A stretch of DNA of 64,000 bases from assembly GCF_014946725.1 (NCBI RefSeq), contig NZ_JACFXY010000004.1, forward strand, positions 1 to 64,000, given 5' to 3'. The translations under genes and the position numbers were made by a program. Positions 34,830-44,108 of the stretch are shown piece after piece. How positions within the stretch are numbered: position 1 is the first letter of the stretch; the number at the start of each line of letters is the position of its first letter. The notes under the pieces are model-generated. The model was given only the letters and a program-made list of their open reading frames with translations, searched no databases and had not been told where the DNA came from. Origin of the DNA: Mixta mediterraneensis (GTDB lineage: Bacteria > Pseudomonadota > Gammaproteobacteria > Enterobacterales > Enterobacteriaceae).

Positions 34830-35059
34830 TGCCTGCATTTGCTTCCTGGCATGACTTCTTCGCCATGGGGGGATACGCCTTTTACGTCTGGCTGGCCGTT
34901 GTGTTTACCGTTATTCCTTTAGTGGGTCTGGTGCTGCACACACTGTTGCTGCGCCGCCGTTTGCTGACGGAGATTCGCCAGCATGAATCCAGAGAGCGTC
35001 GTATTCGCGCGGCGAAAACTAAAAAAGCCGCCAGTGAAGCGGCAGGAGAAACCATGTGA
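34826..35059 (+). CDS. ccmD: Heme exporter protein CcmD
   Basis: A 77-residue protein with one helix ([22 protein letters not shown]) and a basic cytosolic tail ([18 protein letters not shown]-type). It is needed to release holo-CcmE from the CcmABC complex. Both ends overlap its neighbours by four bases. Confidence 0.92.
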   Translation: MMPAFASWHDFFAMGGYAFYVWLAVVFTVIPLVGLVLHTLLLRRRLLTEIRQHESRERRIRAAKTKKAASEAAGETM

Positions 35060-35541
35060 ATATCCGCCGTCGCAATCGTCTCTATGTTGTCGTGGCGATT
35101 TTAGTCGGGCTTGGACTTGCTACTGCGCTGGTCATGTATGCGCTACGTTCCAACATTGATCTGTTTTATACCCCGAGCGAAATTTTATATGGCAAAGGCG
35201 AAGCGCATCAGAAGCCAGAGCCAGGCCAGCGTCTGCGCGTTGGCGGCATGGTGATGCCGGGCAGCGTTAAACGCAATCCGCAAACCCTTGCCGTTTCGTT
35301 TAAGCTCTACGACGCCAACGGCGTGGTCAGCGTTAGCTTTGAAGGCATTTTGCCGGACCTGTTCCGCGAAGGGCAGGGCGTAGTTGCGCAGGGCGTGCTG
35401 GAAAAAGGTAACCTGGTTAATGCAAAAGAAGTGCTGGCTAAGCATGACGAAAAATACACTCCGCCAGAAATAGAAGACGCGATGAAAAAGAATCACACCG
35501 GGCCGCAGTCCACCTATCAACAACCGGGTAAACAATCATGA
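35056..35541 (+). CDS. ccmE: Heme chaperone CcmE
   Basis: A 161-residue membrane-anchored periplasmic heme chaperone. An N-terminal anchor ([20 protein letters not shown]) precedes an OB fold. The heme-binding His and downstream Tyr are in [13 protein letters not shown], the conserved H-x3-Y. It carries heme from CcmC to CcmF/H. It overlaps ccmD and ccmF by four bases each. Confidence 0.95.
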   Translation: MNIRRRNRLYVVVAILVGLGLATALVMYALRSNIDLFYTPSEILYGKGEAHQKPEPGQRLRVGGMVMPGSVKRNPQTLAVSFKLYDANGVVSVSFEGILPDLFREGQGVVAQGVLEKGNLVNAKEVLAKHDEKYTPPEIEDAMKKNHTGPQSTYQQPGKQS

Positions 35542-37496
35542 TGCCAGAAATTGGTAGTTTTCTGCTCTGCCTGGCATTGGGGATTTCTCTGTTGCTGAGT
35601 ATTTATCCGTTGTGGGGAGCACAGCGGCAGGATGCTCGCCTGATGGCGATGGCGCGCCCGCTCTCTTACGGCCTGTTTGCCTGCATTGCCGCGGCATTTA
35701 TGTTGCTGGTTTACGCCTTCATCGTGAATGACTTTACTGTCGGTTACGTAGCGACTAACTCCAACTTGCTGTTACCGGTCTATTACCGTATCGCCGCTAC
35801 CTGGGGGGCGCATGAAGGTTCGCTTTTGCTGTGGGTTTTACTGCTCAGTACCTGGACATTAGCGGTAGCGCGGTTCAGCCGTGGTATGCCGCAGGATGCC
35901 CTGGCACGCGTGCTGGCGGTAATGGGCATGATCAATCTTGGCTTTCTGCTGTTTATCATTTTCACCTCAAACCCCTTTGCCCGCACCTTGCCAGATTTCC
36001 CGATTGATGGTCGCGATCTCAACCCAATGCTGCAGGACATCGGCCTGATCTTCCATCCGCCACTGCTGTATATGGGTTACGTTGGCTTCTCGGTGGCGTT
36101 TGCTTTTGCGATTGCCTCGCTGATGGCTGGGCGACTCGATACTGCCTGGGCGCGCTGGTCACGGCCATGGACAACCGCCGCCTGGGTGTTTCTTACCATC
36201 GGCATCGTACTGGGCTCGGCATGGGCTTACTACGAACTTGGCTGGGGCGGCTGGTGGTTCTGGGATCCAGTGGAAAATGCCTCTTTTATGCCGTGGCTGG
36301 CGGGCACCGCGTTGATACACTCGCTGGCGATGACGGAAAAACGTGGCACCTTTAAGGCCTGGACGGTGTTGCTGGCGATTACCGCATTCTCACTGAGTCT
36401 GTTAGGGACTTTCCTGGTACGTTCCGGGGTGCTGGTATCGGTTCATTCGTTCGCTTCCGATCCGGCGCGCGGCATGTTTATCCTGGCTTTCCTGATTATC
36501 GTCATCGGCAGCTCCCTGCTGTTGTACGCGATTAAAGGCGGGCAGGTGCGCAGCCGGGTACAAAATGATGCCTGTTCACGCGAATCTTTCCTGCTAGGCA
36601 ATAATGTTTTATTGATTGCAGCGATGCTGGTGGTTTTACTGGGGACGCTGTTGCCGCTGGTACACAAGCAACTTGGCCTTGGCAGCATCTCGGTGGGTGA
36701 ACCCTTCTTCAATACTATGTTTACCTGGCTGATGGCACCCTTTGCTTTAATGCTCGGCATCGGGCCGCTGGTGCGCTGGCGGCGTGATGAACCGCAGAAG
36801 CTGGCGAAACGCCTGGCGCTAGCGCTGATCGTGACGCTGGCTTTTTCGATTTTTATGCCCTGGTGGTTGCAGGATCGTATTGAAGCGATGACCGTGGTAG
36901 GTCTGCTGATGTCGGTGTGGATTATTGTTCTGACGCTGCTGGAGCTGCACGAGCGCGCCACGCATCGTCACCCTTTTTTCGCAGGTTTGCGCCATCTGAC
37001 ACGCAGCCACTGGGGTATGGTGCTGGGTCACCTCGGGGTTGGCGTTACGGTGATTGGGATTGCGTTCAGCACTCAATATAGCGTTGAGCGCGACATCCGT
37101 ATGAAGGCCGGTGACAGCGTCGATATACATAGCTATCACTTTGTCTTCCGCGGGGTGCAGAATCTGCAGGGGCCGAACTACAGCGGCGGGGCCGGTATTA
37201 TTGATGTCTCACGCAACGGCAAGCCGGAAGCCGTACTGCAAGCCGAAAAACGTTTTTACACTGCTGCGCGTACCATGATGACCGAAGCGGCAATTGATGG
37301 CGGCTTTACACGCGATCTCTATGCGGCGCTGGGCGAACAGCTTGATGACGGTTCGTGGGCGGTGCGTATTTATTACAAACCCTTTGTGCGTTGGATTTGG
37401 TTCGGCGGCGTGTTTATGGCGGTGGGCGGCCTGTTCTGCCTGCTCGATCCACGCTACCGCTCGCGTAAAAAAGCCCAACGCGAGGATTTGGCATGA
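35538..37496 (+). CDS. ccmF: Cytochrome c heme lyase subunit CcmF
   Basis: A 652-residue inner-membrane protein with many helices. The WWD heme motif is [20 protein letters not shown] at about residues 234-253. A large periplasmic part lies near the C-terminus. With CcmH it attaches heme covalently to CXXCH of apocytochrome c. Length agrees with E. coli CcmF (647). It overlaps both neighbours by four bases. Confidence 0.96.
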   Translation: MMPEIGSFLLCLALGISLLLSIYPLWGAQRQDARLMAMARPLSYGLFACIAAAFMLLVYAFIVNDFTVGYVATNSNLLLPVYYRIAATWGAHEGSLLLWVLLLSTWTLAVARFSRGMPQDALARVLAVMGMINLGFLLFIIFTSNPFARTLPDFPIDGRDLNPMLQDIGLIFHPPLLYMGYVGFSVAFAFAIASLMAGRLDTAWARWSRPWTTAAWVFLTIGIVLGSAWAYYELGWGGWWFWDPVENASFMPWLAGTALIHSLAMTEKRGTFKAWTVLLAITAFSLSLLGTFLVRSGVLVSVHSFASDPARGMFILAFLIIVIGSSLLLYAIKGGQVRSRVQNDACSRESFLLGNNVLLIAAMLVVLLGTLLPLVHKQLGLGSISVGEPFFNTMFTWLMAPFALMLGIGPLVRWRRDEPQKLAKRLALALIVTLAFSIFMPWWLQDRIEAMTVVGLLMSVWIIVLTLLELHERATHRHPFFAGLRHLTRSHWGMVLGHLGVGVTVIGIAFSTQYSVERDIRMKAGDSVDIHSYHFVFRGVQNLQGPNYSGGAGIIDVSRNGKPEAVLQAEKRFYTAARTMMTEAAIDGGFTRDLYAALGEQLDDGSWAVRIYYKPFVRWIWFGGVFMAVGGLFCLLDPRYRSRKKAQREDLA

Positions 37497-38050
37497 ACAA
37501 AAAAATACTGTTTATTCCATTCGCTTTTTTCCTGTTGTTGGCGGCGGTGCTGCTGTGGCAGCTGTCGCGTAACGCGAAGGGCGACGATCCCACGCGTCTT
37601 GAATCCGCGTTAATCGGTAAACCGGTGCCGTTGTTTAAGCTTGAAGCGCTGGATCAACCCGGCAAGATTTACGACCAGGGCGTGTTGACCGACGGTAAAC
37701 CGATTCTCCTTAACGTTTGGGCGACCTGGTGTCCGACCTGTCGCGCGGAACATCAATATTTGAACACGCTGGCAGAGCAAGGCATTCGTGTGGTGGGTCT
37801 GAACTACAAAGACGATCGCAGCAAAGCGGTGACCTGGCTAAATACGCTCGGCAATCCTTACGCGCTGAGTTTATATGACGGTAACGGTATGCTCGGTCTC
37901 GATCTGGGTGTGTATGGCGCGCCGGAAACCTTCCTGATCGACGGTAAGGGCATTATCCGTTATCGCCACGCGGGTGACATGAATGCGCGCGTCTGGCTGC
38001 AGGAAGTGAAACCGCTATGGATCAAATACAGTTCGGAGGCGGGCGCATGA
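37493..38050 (+). CDS. ccmG: Periplasmic thioredoxin CcmG/DsbE
   Basis: A 185-residue membrane-anchored thioredoxin. The redox site is WATWCPTCRAEH and the cis-Pro loop is GVYGAPETFLIDGKG, with the family's acidic groove nearby. It keeps the cysteines of apocytochrome c reduced for heme ligation. The N-terminal helix anchors it to the inner membrane. It overlaps ccmH by four bases (ATGA). Confidence 0.95.
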   Translation: MNKKILFIPFAFFLLLAAVLLWQLSRNAKGDDPTRLESALIGKPVPLFKLEALDQPGKIYDQGVLTDGKPILLNVWATWCPTCRAEHQYLNTLAEQGIRVVGLNYKDDRSKAVTWLNTLGNPYALSLYDGNGMLGLDLGVYGAPETFLIDGKGIIRYRHAGDMNARVWLQEVKPLWIKYSSEAGA

Positions 38051-38502
38051 CACGCCTTATTTTATGTATCTGTGGCATGCTGTTTAGCGTCAGCCTGTGG
38101 GCTGCTATCGACACCTATCAGTTTGATTCGGTGGCGCAAGAAGAACAATACCGCAATTTAACCGCTTCACTGCGCTGCCCGAAATGTCAGAACAACAGCA
38201 TTGCTGACTCGAATGCAATGATTGCCGCTGATATGCGCCTCAAAGTGTACGAGCTGATGAAGCAGGGCCAAAGCCGCCAGCAAATCATCAATTATATGGT
38301 GGCGCGTTACGGCAATTTTGTGACCTATGAGCCGCCGGTTACGCCATCAACGCTCATTCTTTGGGTTGGGCCAGCGCTGTTTGTGGTGTTAGGGGGATTA
38401 ATCATTATTTTGCGCAGCCGCCAACGTAAAACGCGCAGCGAACTGGACGACAGCGAACAGCAGCGTCTTGACGCGATTTTGAAGTCAGACAGGAAGCCGT
38501 AA
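38047..38502 (+). CDS. ccmH: CcmH, heme lyase thiol-redox subunit
   Basis: The ATG at 38047 overlaps the ccmG stop and gives 151 residues. A signal peptide precedes LRCPKCQNNSIADSN, which has the conserved RCPKCQ redox pair. One membrane helix lies near the C-terminus (STLILWVGPALFVVLGGLII). In E. coli, CcmH is a longer fusion that also contains CcmI; here the two are separate genes. It reduces or holds the apocytochrome thiols together with CcmG. Confidence 0.94.
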   Translation: MTRLILCICGMLFSVSLWAAIDTYQFDSVAQEEQYRNLTASLRCPKCQNNSIADSNAMIAADMRLKVYELMKQGQSRQQIINYMVARYGNFVTYEPPVTPSTLILWVGPALFVVLGGLIIILRSRQRKTRSELDDSEQQRLDAILKSDRKP

Positions 38503-39713
38503 TGAGTGCATTTTGGATCACCCTTTTACTGTTATTGCTGGCGGCCTGTGCGCTGTTTCTTAGCGCCGGCTGGCGTCAACGTCAGGCCAGTAATGGCGAT
38601 CGCGATCGCCTGAATAAAGATTTTTACCAGCAAAGAATGGATGAGCTGGCGCAGGATGAAGCGCAGGGCGTGGTGGCTGAACGGCCCGTGATGGAACGTG
38701 AGCTGCAACAAACGCTGTTAACGGATATTCCTCCCGGTAAGGTCGCTTCAGTACACAGCAGCAGCCGCTGGATACTTCTGCCAGGTGTCATAGCGTTAAT
38801 CGTTGTATCGCTGGGAACGTATCTGAAAACCGGCGGCCTGGCGCAGATGCGCGACTGGATGCAGGTAAAGGAGGAATACCCAGCGCTATGTGCTCGCGTG
38901 ATGGACCCGCAAGCCAAACCGCTGAGCATGGAAGAGCTGGCGCATTTGCAGCTGGGCCTGCGCAGCGCGCTGCAATCTGAGCCGAATAACCGCAATGACT
39001 GGGCGATGTTAGGACGCCTCGGCATGGTGTTGAATAACGCCAATCTTGCCAGCCAGGCTTTTGAACATGCCTTACAGCTGGCACCAAATAATCTTGAATT
39101 AAAACAGGACTATGCCGAAGTATTAACCCGGTCCAGCGATCAGCAGGATAATCGTCAGGCGGGCTTAATTTTGCGTGATCTGCTTAAGGACGATCATAAT
39201 AATATCCGTACATTAAGCCTGCTGGCGTTTAATGCGTTTGAACAGCAACAGTACGATCAGGCGATAAGTGCCTGGCAAACCATGCTGACGTTGTTACCGG
39301 TTGACGATCAGCGCCGCACGATGATCGCGCGCAGCATTGAGCAAGCAAAAACCGATGCAGGACAGCAGGATAACCGGCTGGCATTAACGGTGACTTTAGC
39401 ACCGCAGGCAGAAAAAATGTTACCGCAAGGCGGAGTCATGTATATTTCTGTTTCTGACGGTGTATCACCGGTGCCTGTGGCCGTTAAGCGTATGCCGCTA
39501 AGCCACTTTCCGTTATCGCTGACGCTGGATGACAGTAACGCCATGATGCAAGATCGCCTACTGTCGGCGCAGCATCAGGTACAGGTTCGGGTGCGAATTT
39601 CCCGCGATGGCAGTGCCAATCCGCAGTCAGGAGACTGGTTTGGTCTGAGCGAGATAACGCCCTGGGATGGTCATCAGCATGTGGCTGTGGAAATTAATCA
39701 GCAGCAGCCCTGA
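38502..39713 (+). CDS. ccmI: CcmI, apocytochrome-binding TPR protein
   Basis: A 403-residue protein that starts on the last base of ccmH. Two membrane helices (residues 4-22 and around 90-110) flank a cytosolic loop with a leucine-zipper-like part. The periplasmic domain has TPR repeats (NDWAMLGRLGMVLNNANLAS, then QAFEHALQLAPNNLELKQDY) and a C-terminal beta-rich part. It chaperones apocytochrome c to the heme lyase. It corresponds to the C-terminal half of the E. coli CcmH fusion. It is the last gene of the ccm operon. Confidence 0.92.
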   Translation: MSAFWITLLLLLLAACALFLSAGWRQRQASNGDRDRLNKDFYQQRMDELAQDEAQGVVAERPVMERELQQTLLTDIPPGKVASVHSSSRWILLPGVIALIVVSLGTYLKTGGLAQMRDWMQVKEEYPALCARVMDPQAKPLSMEELAHLQLGLRSALQSEPNNRNDWAMLGRLGMVLNNANLASQAFEHALQLAPNNLELKQDYAEVLTRSSDQQDNRQAGLILRDLLKDDHNNIRTLSLLAFNAFEQQQYDQAISAWQTMLTLLPVDDQRRTMIARSIEQAKTDAGQQDNRLALTVTLAPQAEKMLPQGGVMYISVSDGVSPVPVAVKRMPLSHFPLSLTLDDSNAMMQDRLLSAQHQVQVRVRISRDGSANPQSGDWFGLSEITPWDGHQHVAVEINQQQP

Positions 39714-39718
39714 AGCGA

Positions 39719-39845
39719 TATACCCGTCATACTTCAGACTGCAGATGCGTAGGTATTGTCTGTTGCTCCCTGGCTCAGAGTGATCTCTGCTCCAGGGAAT
39801 GCGCAGGTTCGCCGTCTTCCTGCAACCTGAAGTATTTTGGGTATA
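39719..39845. repeat. Palindromic intergenic repeat element between ccmI and mlaA
   Basis: About 127 bases bounded by inverted repeats of roughly 26 bases. The left end starts TATACCCGTCATACTTCAG, and the right end read inward starts TATACCCAAAATACTTCAG. Inside is a nested hairpin: TCCCTGG, CT, CAGAG, TGAT, CTCTG, CT, CCAGGGA. Similar TATACCC...CTTCA-ended palindromes are dispersed in Yersinia and relatives. It ends 28 bases before the mlaA ATG, so it must affect or supply that gene's leader. Confidence 0.8.
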
Positions 39846-39873
39846 CACTTTTCATCCGCACAGGGAGATTGGA

Positions 39874-40638
39874 ATGAATTATCGCCTGACCAGTTTGGTT
39901 GTGGCCAGTGTACTTCTGGTGGGTTGTGCCAGTTCAAAGCCTGAAAACAACGAGCCTGCGCAGCGCAGTGATCCGTTCGAAGGCTTTAACCGCACGATGT
40001 TTAACTTTAACTACAACGTGCTGGACCCCTATGTGGTGCGTCCTGTTGCAGTGGCATGGCGCGATTATGTGCCGGTGCCGGCGCGTACCGGCCTCAGTAA
40101 TTTTCTTGGCAACCTGGAAGAACCAGCCAGCATGGTGAACGCTATTCTGGTGGGCAATCCGCATGATGCAGGCATTCACTTCACACGCTTCTTCCTTAAC
40201 AGCGTGCTGGGTCTGGGGGGCTTTATTGATGTGGCGGCTAAAGCGAACCCGGAGCTGGCACGTGAAGAGCCGCACCGTTTCGGCACCACGCTCGGACATT
40301 ACGGCGTCGGTTACGGTCCGTATGTTGAACTACCTGCGTACGGGAGCTTCACCGTGCGTCAGGATGGCGGTGATTACGTCGACACGCTTTATCCCATCCT
40401 TGGCTGGCTGACCTGGCCGATGTCGATCGGTAAATGGACGCTTGAAGGGATTGAGACGCGGGCGCAGCTGCTGGATTCCGATGCGATCCTGAAACAGCAG
40501 AACGATCCGTATGCCTTTATCCGTAACGCTTACTTCCAGCGTCACGACTTTTTGGCGCGCGGTGGCAAGCTGAAACCGGAAGAAAACCCAAACGCTGCGG
40601 CGATTCAGGGTGATCTGCAGGACATCGACTCGCAGTAA
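39874..40638 (+). CDS. mlaA: Outer-membrane lipoprotein MlaA (VacJ)
   Basis: The ATG at 39874 follows AGGGAGATTGGA and gives 254 residues. The lipobox is VLLVGC with Cys18. The mature part matches MlaA, a ring-shaped protein that removes misplaced phospholipids from the outer leaflet and passes them to MlaC: SDPFEGFNRTMFNFNYNVLD, then GIHFTRFFLNSVLGLGGFID, then PLATYG-like PAYGSFTVRQDGGDYVDT. Between the ccm operon and fadL it is followed by a shared terminator. Confidence 0.95.
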   Translation: MNYRLTSLVVASVLLVGCASSKPENNEPAQRSDPFEGFNRTMFNFNYNVLDPYVVRPVAVAWRDYVPVPARTGLSNFLGNLEEPASMVNAILVGNPHDAGIHFTRFFLNSVLGLGGFIDVAAKANPELAREEPHRFGTTLGHYGVGYGPYVELPAYGSFTVRQDGGDYVDTLYPILGWLTWPMSIGKWTLEGIETRAQLLDSDAILKQQNDPYAFIRNAYFQRHDFLARGGKLKPEENPNAAAIQGDLQDIDSQ

Positions 40639-40650
40639 TTGAGGCGAAAT

Positions 40651-40682
40651 AAAAAAGGCGACTCCAGTGAGTCGCCTTTTTT
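40651..40682. terminator. Bidirectional terminator between mlaA and fadL
   Basis: A long stem AAAAAAGGCGACTC / GAGTCGCCTTTTTT with loop CAGT gives runs of T on both strands. It lies between convergent mlaA and fadL. Confidence 0.95.
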
Positions 40683-40697
40683 GATGGTGCCGCGCTA

Positions 40698-41981
40698 TCA
40701 GAATTTGTAGTTGAAATTCGCGCCATACAGCCAGGCTTTACCGGTAGAGTTGAAAGTATAGGGGCCTTCTCTCACCGTGACGTGCTGACCGTGCATATAG
40801 GAAATGCCCAGGTCCACTGACGCGTCATCATTAAAGGCGTAAGACGCACCGGCGCTCAGCCATAAACGATCCTGGTCGGGAATGGAAATCGAGCGTTTGT
40901 CTGCCGGAACCGGGCTATCATCAAAGGCGATACCGGTACGGAACGTCCAGTTTTGGTCGTAAAAATACGTTGTCCCCAACGCCAGCCGATAAGCATCGCG
41001 ATAGCTTTCATCTTTATAGAACAATGTCTGGCCGTTTGAGCCGGTGGCTTTCAGCTCCTGGAACTGACTCCAGCTGGTGTACGCCATGCTGTAATGCACC
41101 GCCCATTGAGGGGCCACTTTATGCCAGCCGGACAATTCCCACATTTCTGGCAGATTCAGGGTTAATGCGCCGGGGACGGTCATGCCGCCTGTGCCGTAAG
41201 GAATACCGGTTTGCATCGGATTATTGACGGCATTAAGTGCTGTGGGCAGGTTGCTCTTATAATCGCCATCAAAGTCGATTTTCACTTCGGAACGATAGGT
41301 AAAGCCGAAGCGATTATTTTCATCTACTTCATACAAAATGCCGACGTTCCAGCCATAACCCCATTCATCACCTTTCAGGCGGGCAATTTGTGTATCCGCC
41401 GGAACGCCCAACGCGGCGCCCGATTCACCGGCATAGCGCTCAATTTTGGCTTTTGCATATACTGCATCAAAGCCGACACCTACGCTGAAATGCTCATTCA
41501 ACCGGTATGCGGTGCTGAGGTTAAGGTTGCCGGTCACTAAATCGGTTTTACCGCCATAGCCACCTGCGGTATAGCCGTTATTAAATTCGGTGGCCAGGCC
41601 ATAGTTAGATGTCACAGAGGCGCCAATCCACCACTGATCGTTAACGGGCTGCACGTAATGGATATTGGGCACCCATTGGCTTGGCGCAATATTACTGGCA
41701 TTCAGGCTGCGGCCACTTTGGCTGGTGCCGTTGATATTCACGTCGGGATCGATATACACCGCGCCAATGGAGAAAGAAGGGCGATTCATCAACGCCATCG
41801 TCGCCGGGTTACGGCTGGCCGATGCGGCGGTATCACCCATTGCGCCTTCACCAGAACAGGCGCGTCCTAAACCAATCGAAGAAAATTCATTTAATTGAAA
41901 CCCAGCTGCGTAAACGTGTGAAGAGACAAGCGCTATTGCAGCCGCCACGGCTGACTTTGCAAACAGGTTTTTATGGCTCAT
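40698..41981 (-). CDS. fadL: Long-chain fatty acid outer-membrane transporter FadL
   Basis: The ATG at 41981 ([10 protein letters not shown]) gives 427 residues. The signal peptide ends near SHVYA, after which [20 protein letters not shown] starts the conserved N-terminal hatch with its NPA loop ([10 protein letters not shown]). The rest is a 14-strand barrel ending in the C-terminal Phe of outer-membrane proteins (GANFNYKF). It takes up long-chain fatty acids. It is convergent with mlaA. FadR-like sites lie upstream. Codons upstream of 41981 do not fit the family. Confidence 0.95.
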   Translation of the reverse strand: MSHKNLFAKSAVAAAIALVSSHVYAAGFQLNEFSSIGLGRACSGEGAMGDTAASASRNPATMALMNRPSFSIGAVYIDPDVNINGTSQSGRSLNASNIAPSQWVPNIHYVQPVNDQWWIGASVTSNYGLATEFNNGYTAGGYGGKTDLVTGNLNLSTAYRLNEHFSVGVGFDAVYAKAKIERYAGESGAALGVPADTQIARLKGDEWGYGWNVGILYEVDENNRFGFTYRSEVKIDFDGDYKSNLPTALNAVNNPMQTGIPYGTGGMTVPGALTLNLPEMWELSGWHKVAPQWAVHYSMAYTSWSQFQELKATGSNGQTLFYKDESYRDAYRLALGTTYFYDQNWTFRTGIAFDDSPVPADKRSISIPDQDRLWLSAGASYAFNDDASVDLGISYMHGQHVTVREGPYTFNSTGKAWLYGANFNYKF

Positions 41982-42067
41982 GACCACAACCTCATGTGAA
42001 TTATTATTTAACGCTATGACGACGCGTAACAAGGGACGGCGGATTGTAGGGACTGATGTCAAACGTA

Positions 42068-42106
42068 CATATCAGACCAGTGCGGCAAGTATAGGTCCGA
42101 CCTGTG
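42068..42106. promoter_or_regulatory. Two FadR-like operators of fadL
   Basis: TATAGGTCCGACCTGTG at 42090-42106 closely follows the FadR 17-mer (complement of an E. coli fadL site begins TATAGGTC). CATATCAGACCAGTGC at 42068-42083 contains the CAGACCAGT half of a second site. FadR represses fadL in the absence of long-chain acyl-CoA. The sites lie 87-125 bases before the fadL ATG. Confidence 0.7.
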
Positions 42107-42230
42107 TGTGTGTTGCAATATTGTTTTTAAAATATTTCTGGGTTGATCGATGAAAATTCGATCCACTTAACAAAAGCAGAAGAAGCGAACACAGCATAAC
42201 GATTCATATTTGTTTTGGGTCAATTTTTAT

Positions 42231-42246
42231 TGTGATATTCGTCACT
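42231..42246. promoter_or_regulatory. CRP-like site between fadL and yfcZ
   Basis: TGTGA-TATTCG-TCACT differs from the consensus TGTGA-N6-TCACA at one position. It lies 94 bases before yfcZ and about 250 before fadL. cAMP-CRP control of fatty acid uptake is known in E. coli. Confidence 0.6.
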
Positions 42247-42339
42247 TAGCGAGGCAGTCATAGCGCAAATCATCCTGAAGGCGTAAAATTTCGGACTGAA
42301 AATTACGCAGCTTGTCGAATTAATCGTCAGGAGAAAAAG

Positions 42340-42637
42340 ATGTCTGATGCCATTAAAAAATGCAGTGCAAACGAAACCGCAGCCTGCTGTTGTGTCGATG
42401 TCGGCACCGTTATAGATAACAGCGACTGTACTGCAACCTGGACCGAATGGGTTTGCGCAACGTGCCGACGCTGAAACAAAATTGCAGCGCCTGAGCGAAA
42501 AGGCGCGTCAGGTTGAATCTGAACCTTGCGATATTGATGCGCGTTTCAGCGAAGAAGCAGACGGCGTTAAATTAGAGGCCGGTTTTACTTTCCCCTGCCA
42601 GGCTGAAACCCTGATTTTTCAGCTCAGCCTGCGTTAA
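42340..42637 (+). pseudogene. yfcZ: YfcZ (DUF406), frameshifted
   Basis: The start ATG 42340 has AGGAGAAA upstream. The first frame reads MSDAIKKCSANETAACCCVD, then VGTVIDNSDCTA, matching E. coli YfcZ, but hits a stop after 44 codons. The rest (FAQRADAETKLQRL, then SEKARQVESEPCDI, to AETLIFQLSLR) continues in the next frame to 42637. Removing one G from GGG at 42449-42451 restores a single 98-residue frame with the same spacing as E. coli. The function of YfcZ is unknown. It is a pseudogene or a sequencing error in a short G run. Confidence 0.9.
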
Positions 42638-42644
42638 TCCGCTC

Positions 42645-42668
42645 ACGCCGCTTATCGCGGCGTTTTTC
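42645..42668 (+). terminator. Terminator after yfcZ
   Basis: ACGCCGC / GCGGCGT with loop TTATC, followed by TTTTC. It starts eight bases after the yfcZ stop and separates it from fadI. Confidence 0.88.
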
Positions 42669-42740
42669 ATTTTCGTGTTTCCCTTCGCAAATTTTTCCTT
42701 TCGATATTGGCGGGGCAACCGCTTGTGGTTAACACTGTTG

Positions 42741-42757
42741 ATCAGGTCAGACCTCTT
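42741..42757. promoter_or_regulatory. FadR-like operator of fadIJ
   Basis: ATCAGGTCAGACCTCTT matches the FadR pattern (GGTCNGACC core, GGTCAGACC here). It lies 41 bases before the fadI ATG, near the expected promoter, consistent with FadR repression of fadIJ. Confidence 0.72.
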
Positions 42758-42797
42758 TCGGCAATGATGCCCCGGTCCCGATTTACAGGTGAAAACA

Positions 42798-44108
42798 ATG
42801 AGCAAAGCGCAGTCGCTGCTGACGCGTGATGGCGAGCGCATCGCCATAACCCACGGATTACGTACACCTTTCCTGCGGCAGGCTAGCGGCTTTCATGGCA
42901 TTCCGGCGGTTGAGTTAGGCCGCATGTTGATAAGCGAACTGATGGCGCGCAGCGAATTATCCGCAGAGGTGATTGAACAGCTGGTGTTTGGTCAGGTCGT
43001 GCAAATGCCAGAAGCGCCCAATATCGCCCGTGAAGTGGTTCTCAGTAGCGGCTTAAGTGTGCATACCGATGCTTACAGCGTTAGCCGCGCTTGCGCGACC
43101 AGTTTTCAGGCGGTGGCTAATGTCACCGAAAGTCTGTTGGCGGGAACAATCTCGGCGGGCATTGCGGGCGGTGCGGATTCCTCTTCTGTGCTGCCCATCG
43201 GTGTCAGCAAAACGATGGCGCGTGCGCTGGTGGATATGAACAAAGCGCGCAGCTTCAGGCAAAAACTCCATATTCTGCGCCGTCTGCGGCCACGTGATCT
43301 GCTGCCCGTTCCGCCTGCGGTGGCAGAGTTTTCGACCGGTTTACGCATGGGCGATACGGCTGAGCAGATGGCAAAAAGTCATGGCATCACGCGTGAAGCA
43401 CAAGACGCGCTGGCGCTGCGTTCTCATCAACGTGCCGCCAAAGCCTGGCAATCCAGTGTGCTGAGCCAGGAAGTGATGCCGGTTTTTGTCCCACCGTGGA
43501 AAGCGCCGATTGAGCAAGACAATAACGTGCGTAGAGATGCGAAACCCGCGGATTATGCGCGGCTGCGTCCGGCGTTTGATCGCCAGCATGGCACAGTTAC
43601 TGCCGCAAACAGTACCCCGCTTACCGATGGCGCGGCCGCAGTAATTTTGATGCGTGAAGGCCGTGCACGCGAACTGGGACTCAAACCGCTGGGGTATCTG
43701 CGCAGCTACGCTTTTACCGCAATTGATGTCTGGCAAGATATGCTGCTCGGCCCGGCTTATGCCTCGCCGCTGGCGTTAGATCGCGCTGGCCTCTCCCTAA
43801 ACGATTTAACCCTGATTGACATGCATGAAGCCTTCGCGGCACAAACGCTGAGCAACCTGCAGATGTTCCGCGACGAACGTTTCGCTCGCGAGGTGCTCAA
43901 CCGTCCACACGCTTTGGGCGAAGTGAACGAAGAACGTTTCAATGTGCTCGGTGGCTCTATTGCTTATGGTCATCCTTTCGCCGCCACCGGTGCGCGTATG
44001 ATCACCCAAACTTTACAGGAACTACGGCGACGTGGTGGTGGTTTAGGCCTGGTGACCGCCTGTGCAGCGGGTGGATTAGGTGCGGCAATGGTTCTGGAGG
44101 CCGAATAA
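42798..44108 (+). CDS. fadI: 3-ketoacyl-CoA thiolase FadI
   Basis: The ATG at 42798 gives 436 residues, as in E. coli FadI; a GTG three codons earlier is less likely. The nucleophile Cys is in [15 protein letters not shown], the catalytic His in [16 protein letters not shown] and the second Cys in [15 protein letters not shown]. It performs the last step of the FadIJ beta-oxidation cycle, used mostly without oxygen. The stop overlaps the fadJ start by one base, so the subunits are co-translated. Confidence 0.96.
   Translation: MSKAQSLLTRDGERIAITHGLRTPFLRQASGFHGIPAVELGRMLISELMARSELSAEVIEQLVFGQVVQMPEAPNIAREVVLSSGLSVHTDAYSVSRACATSFQAVANVTESLLAGTISAGIAGGADSSSVLPIGVSKTMARALVDMNKARSFRQKLHILRRLRPRDLLPVPPAVAEFSTGLRMGDTAEQMAKSHGITREAQDALALRSHQRAAKAWQSSVLSQEVMPVFVPPWKAPIEQDNNVRRDAKPADYARLRPAFDRQHGTVTAANSTPLTDGAAAVILMREGRARELGLKPLGYLRSYAFTAIDVWQDMLLGPAYASPLALDRAGLSLNDLTLIDMHEAFAAQTLSNLQMFRDERFAREVLNRPHALGEVNEERFNVLGGSIAYGHPFAATGARMITQTLQELRRRGGGLGLVTACAAGGLGAAMVLEAE

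Larger units (their letters stand above)
41982..42339. promoter_or_regulatory. Divergent control region of fadL and yfcZ
   Basis: This 358-base gap holds two FadR-like sites near fadL (42068-42084 and 42090-42106). It also has an inverted repeat GATCGA / TCGATC at 42145-42163 and a CRP-like site TGTGATATTCGTCACT at 42231-42246. AT-rich sequence between them should contain both promoters. No further gene is seen. Confidence 0.7.
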
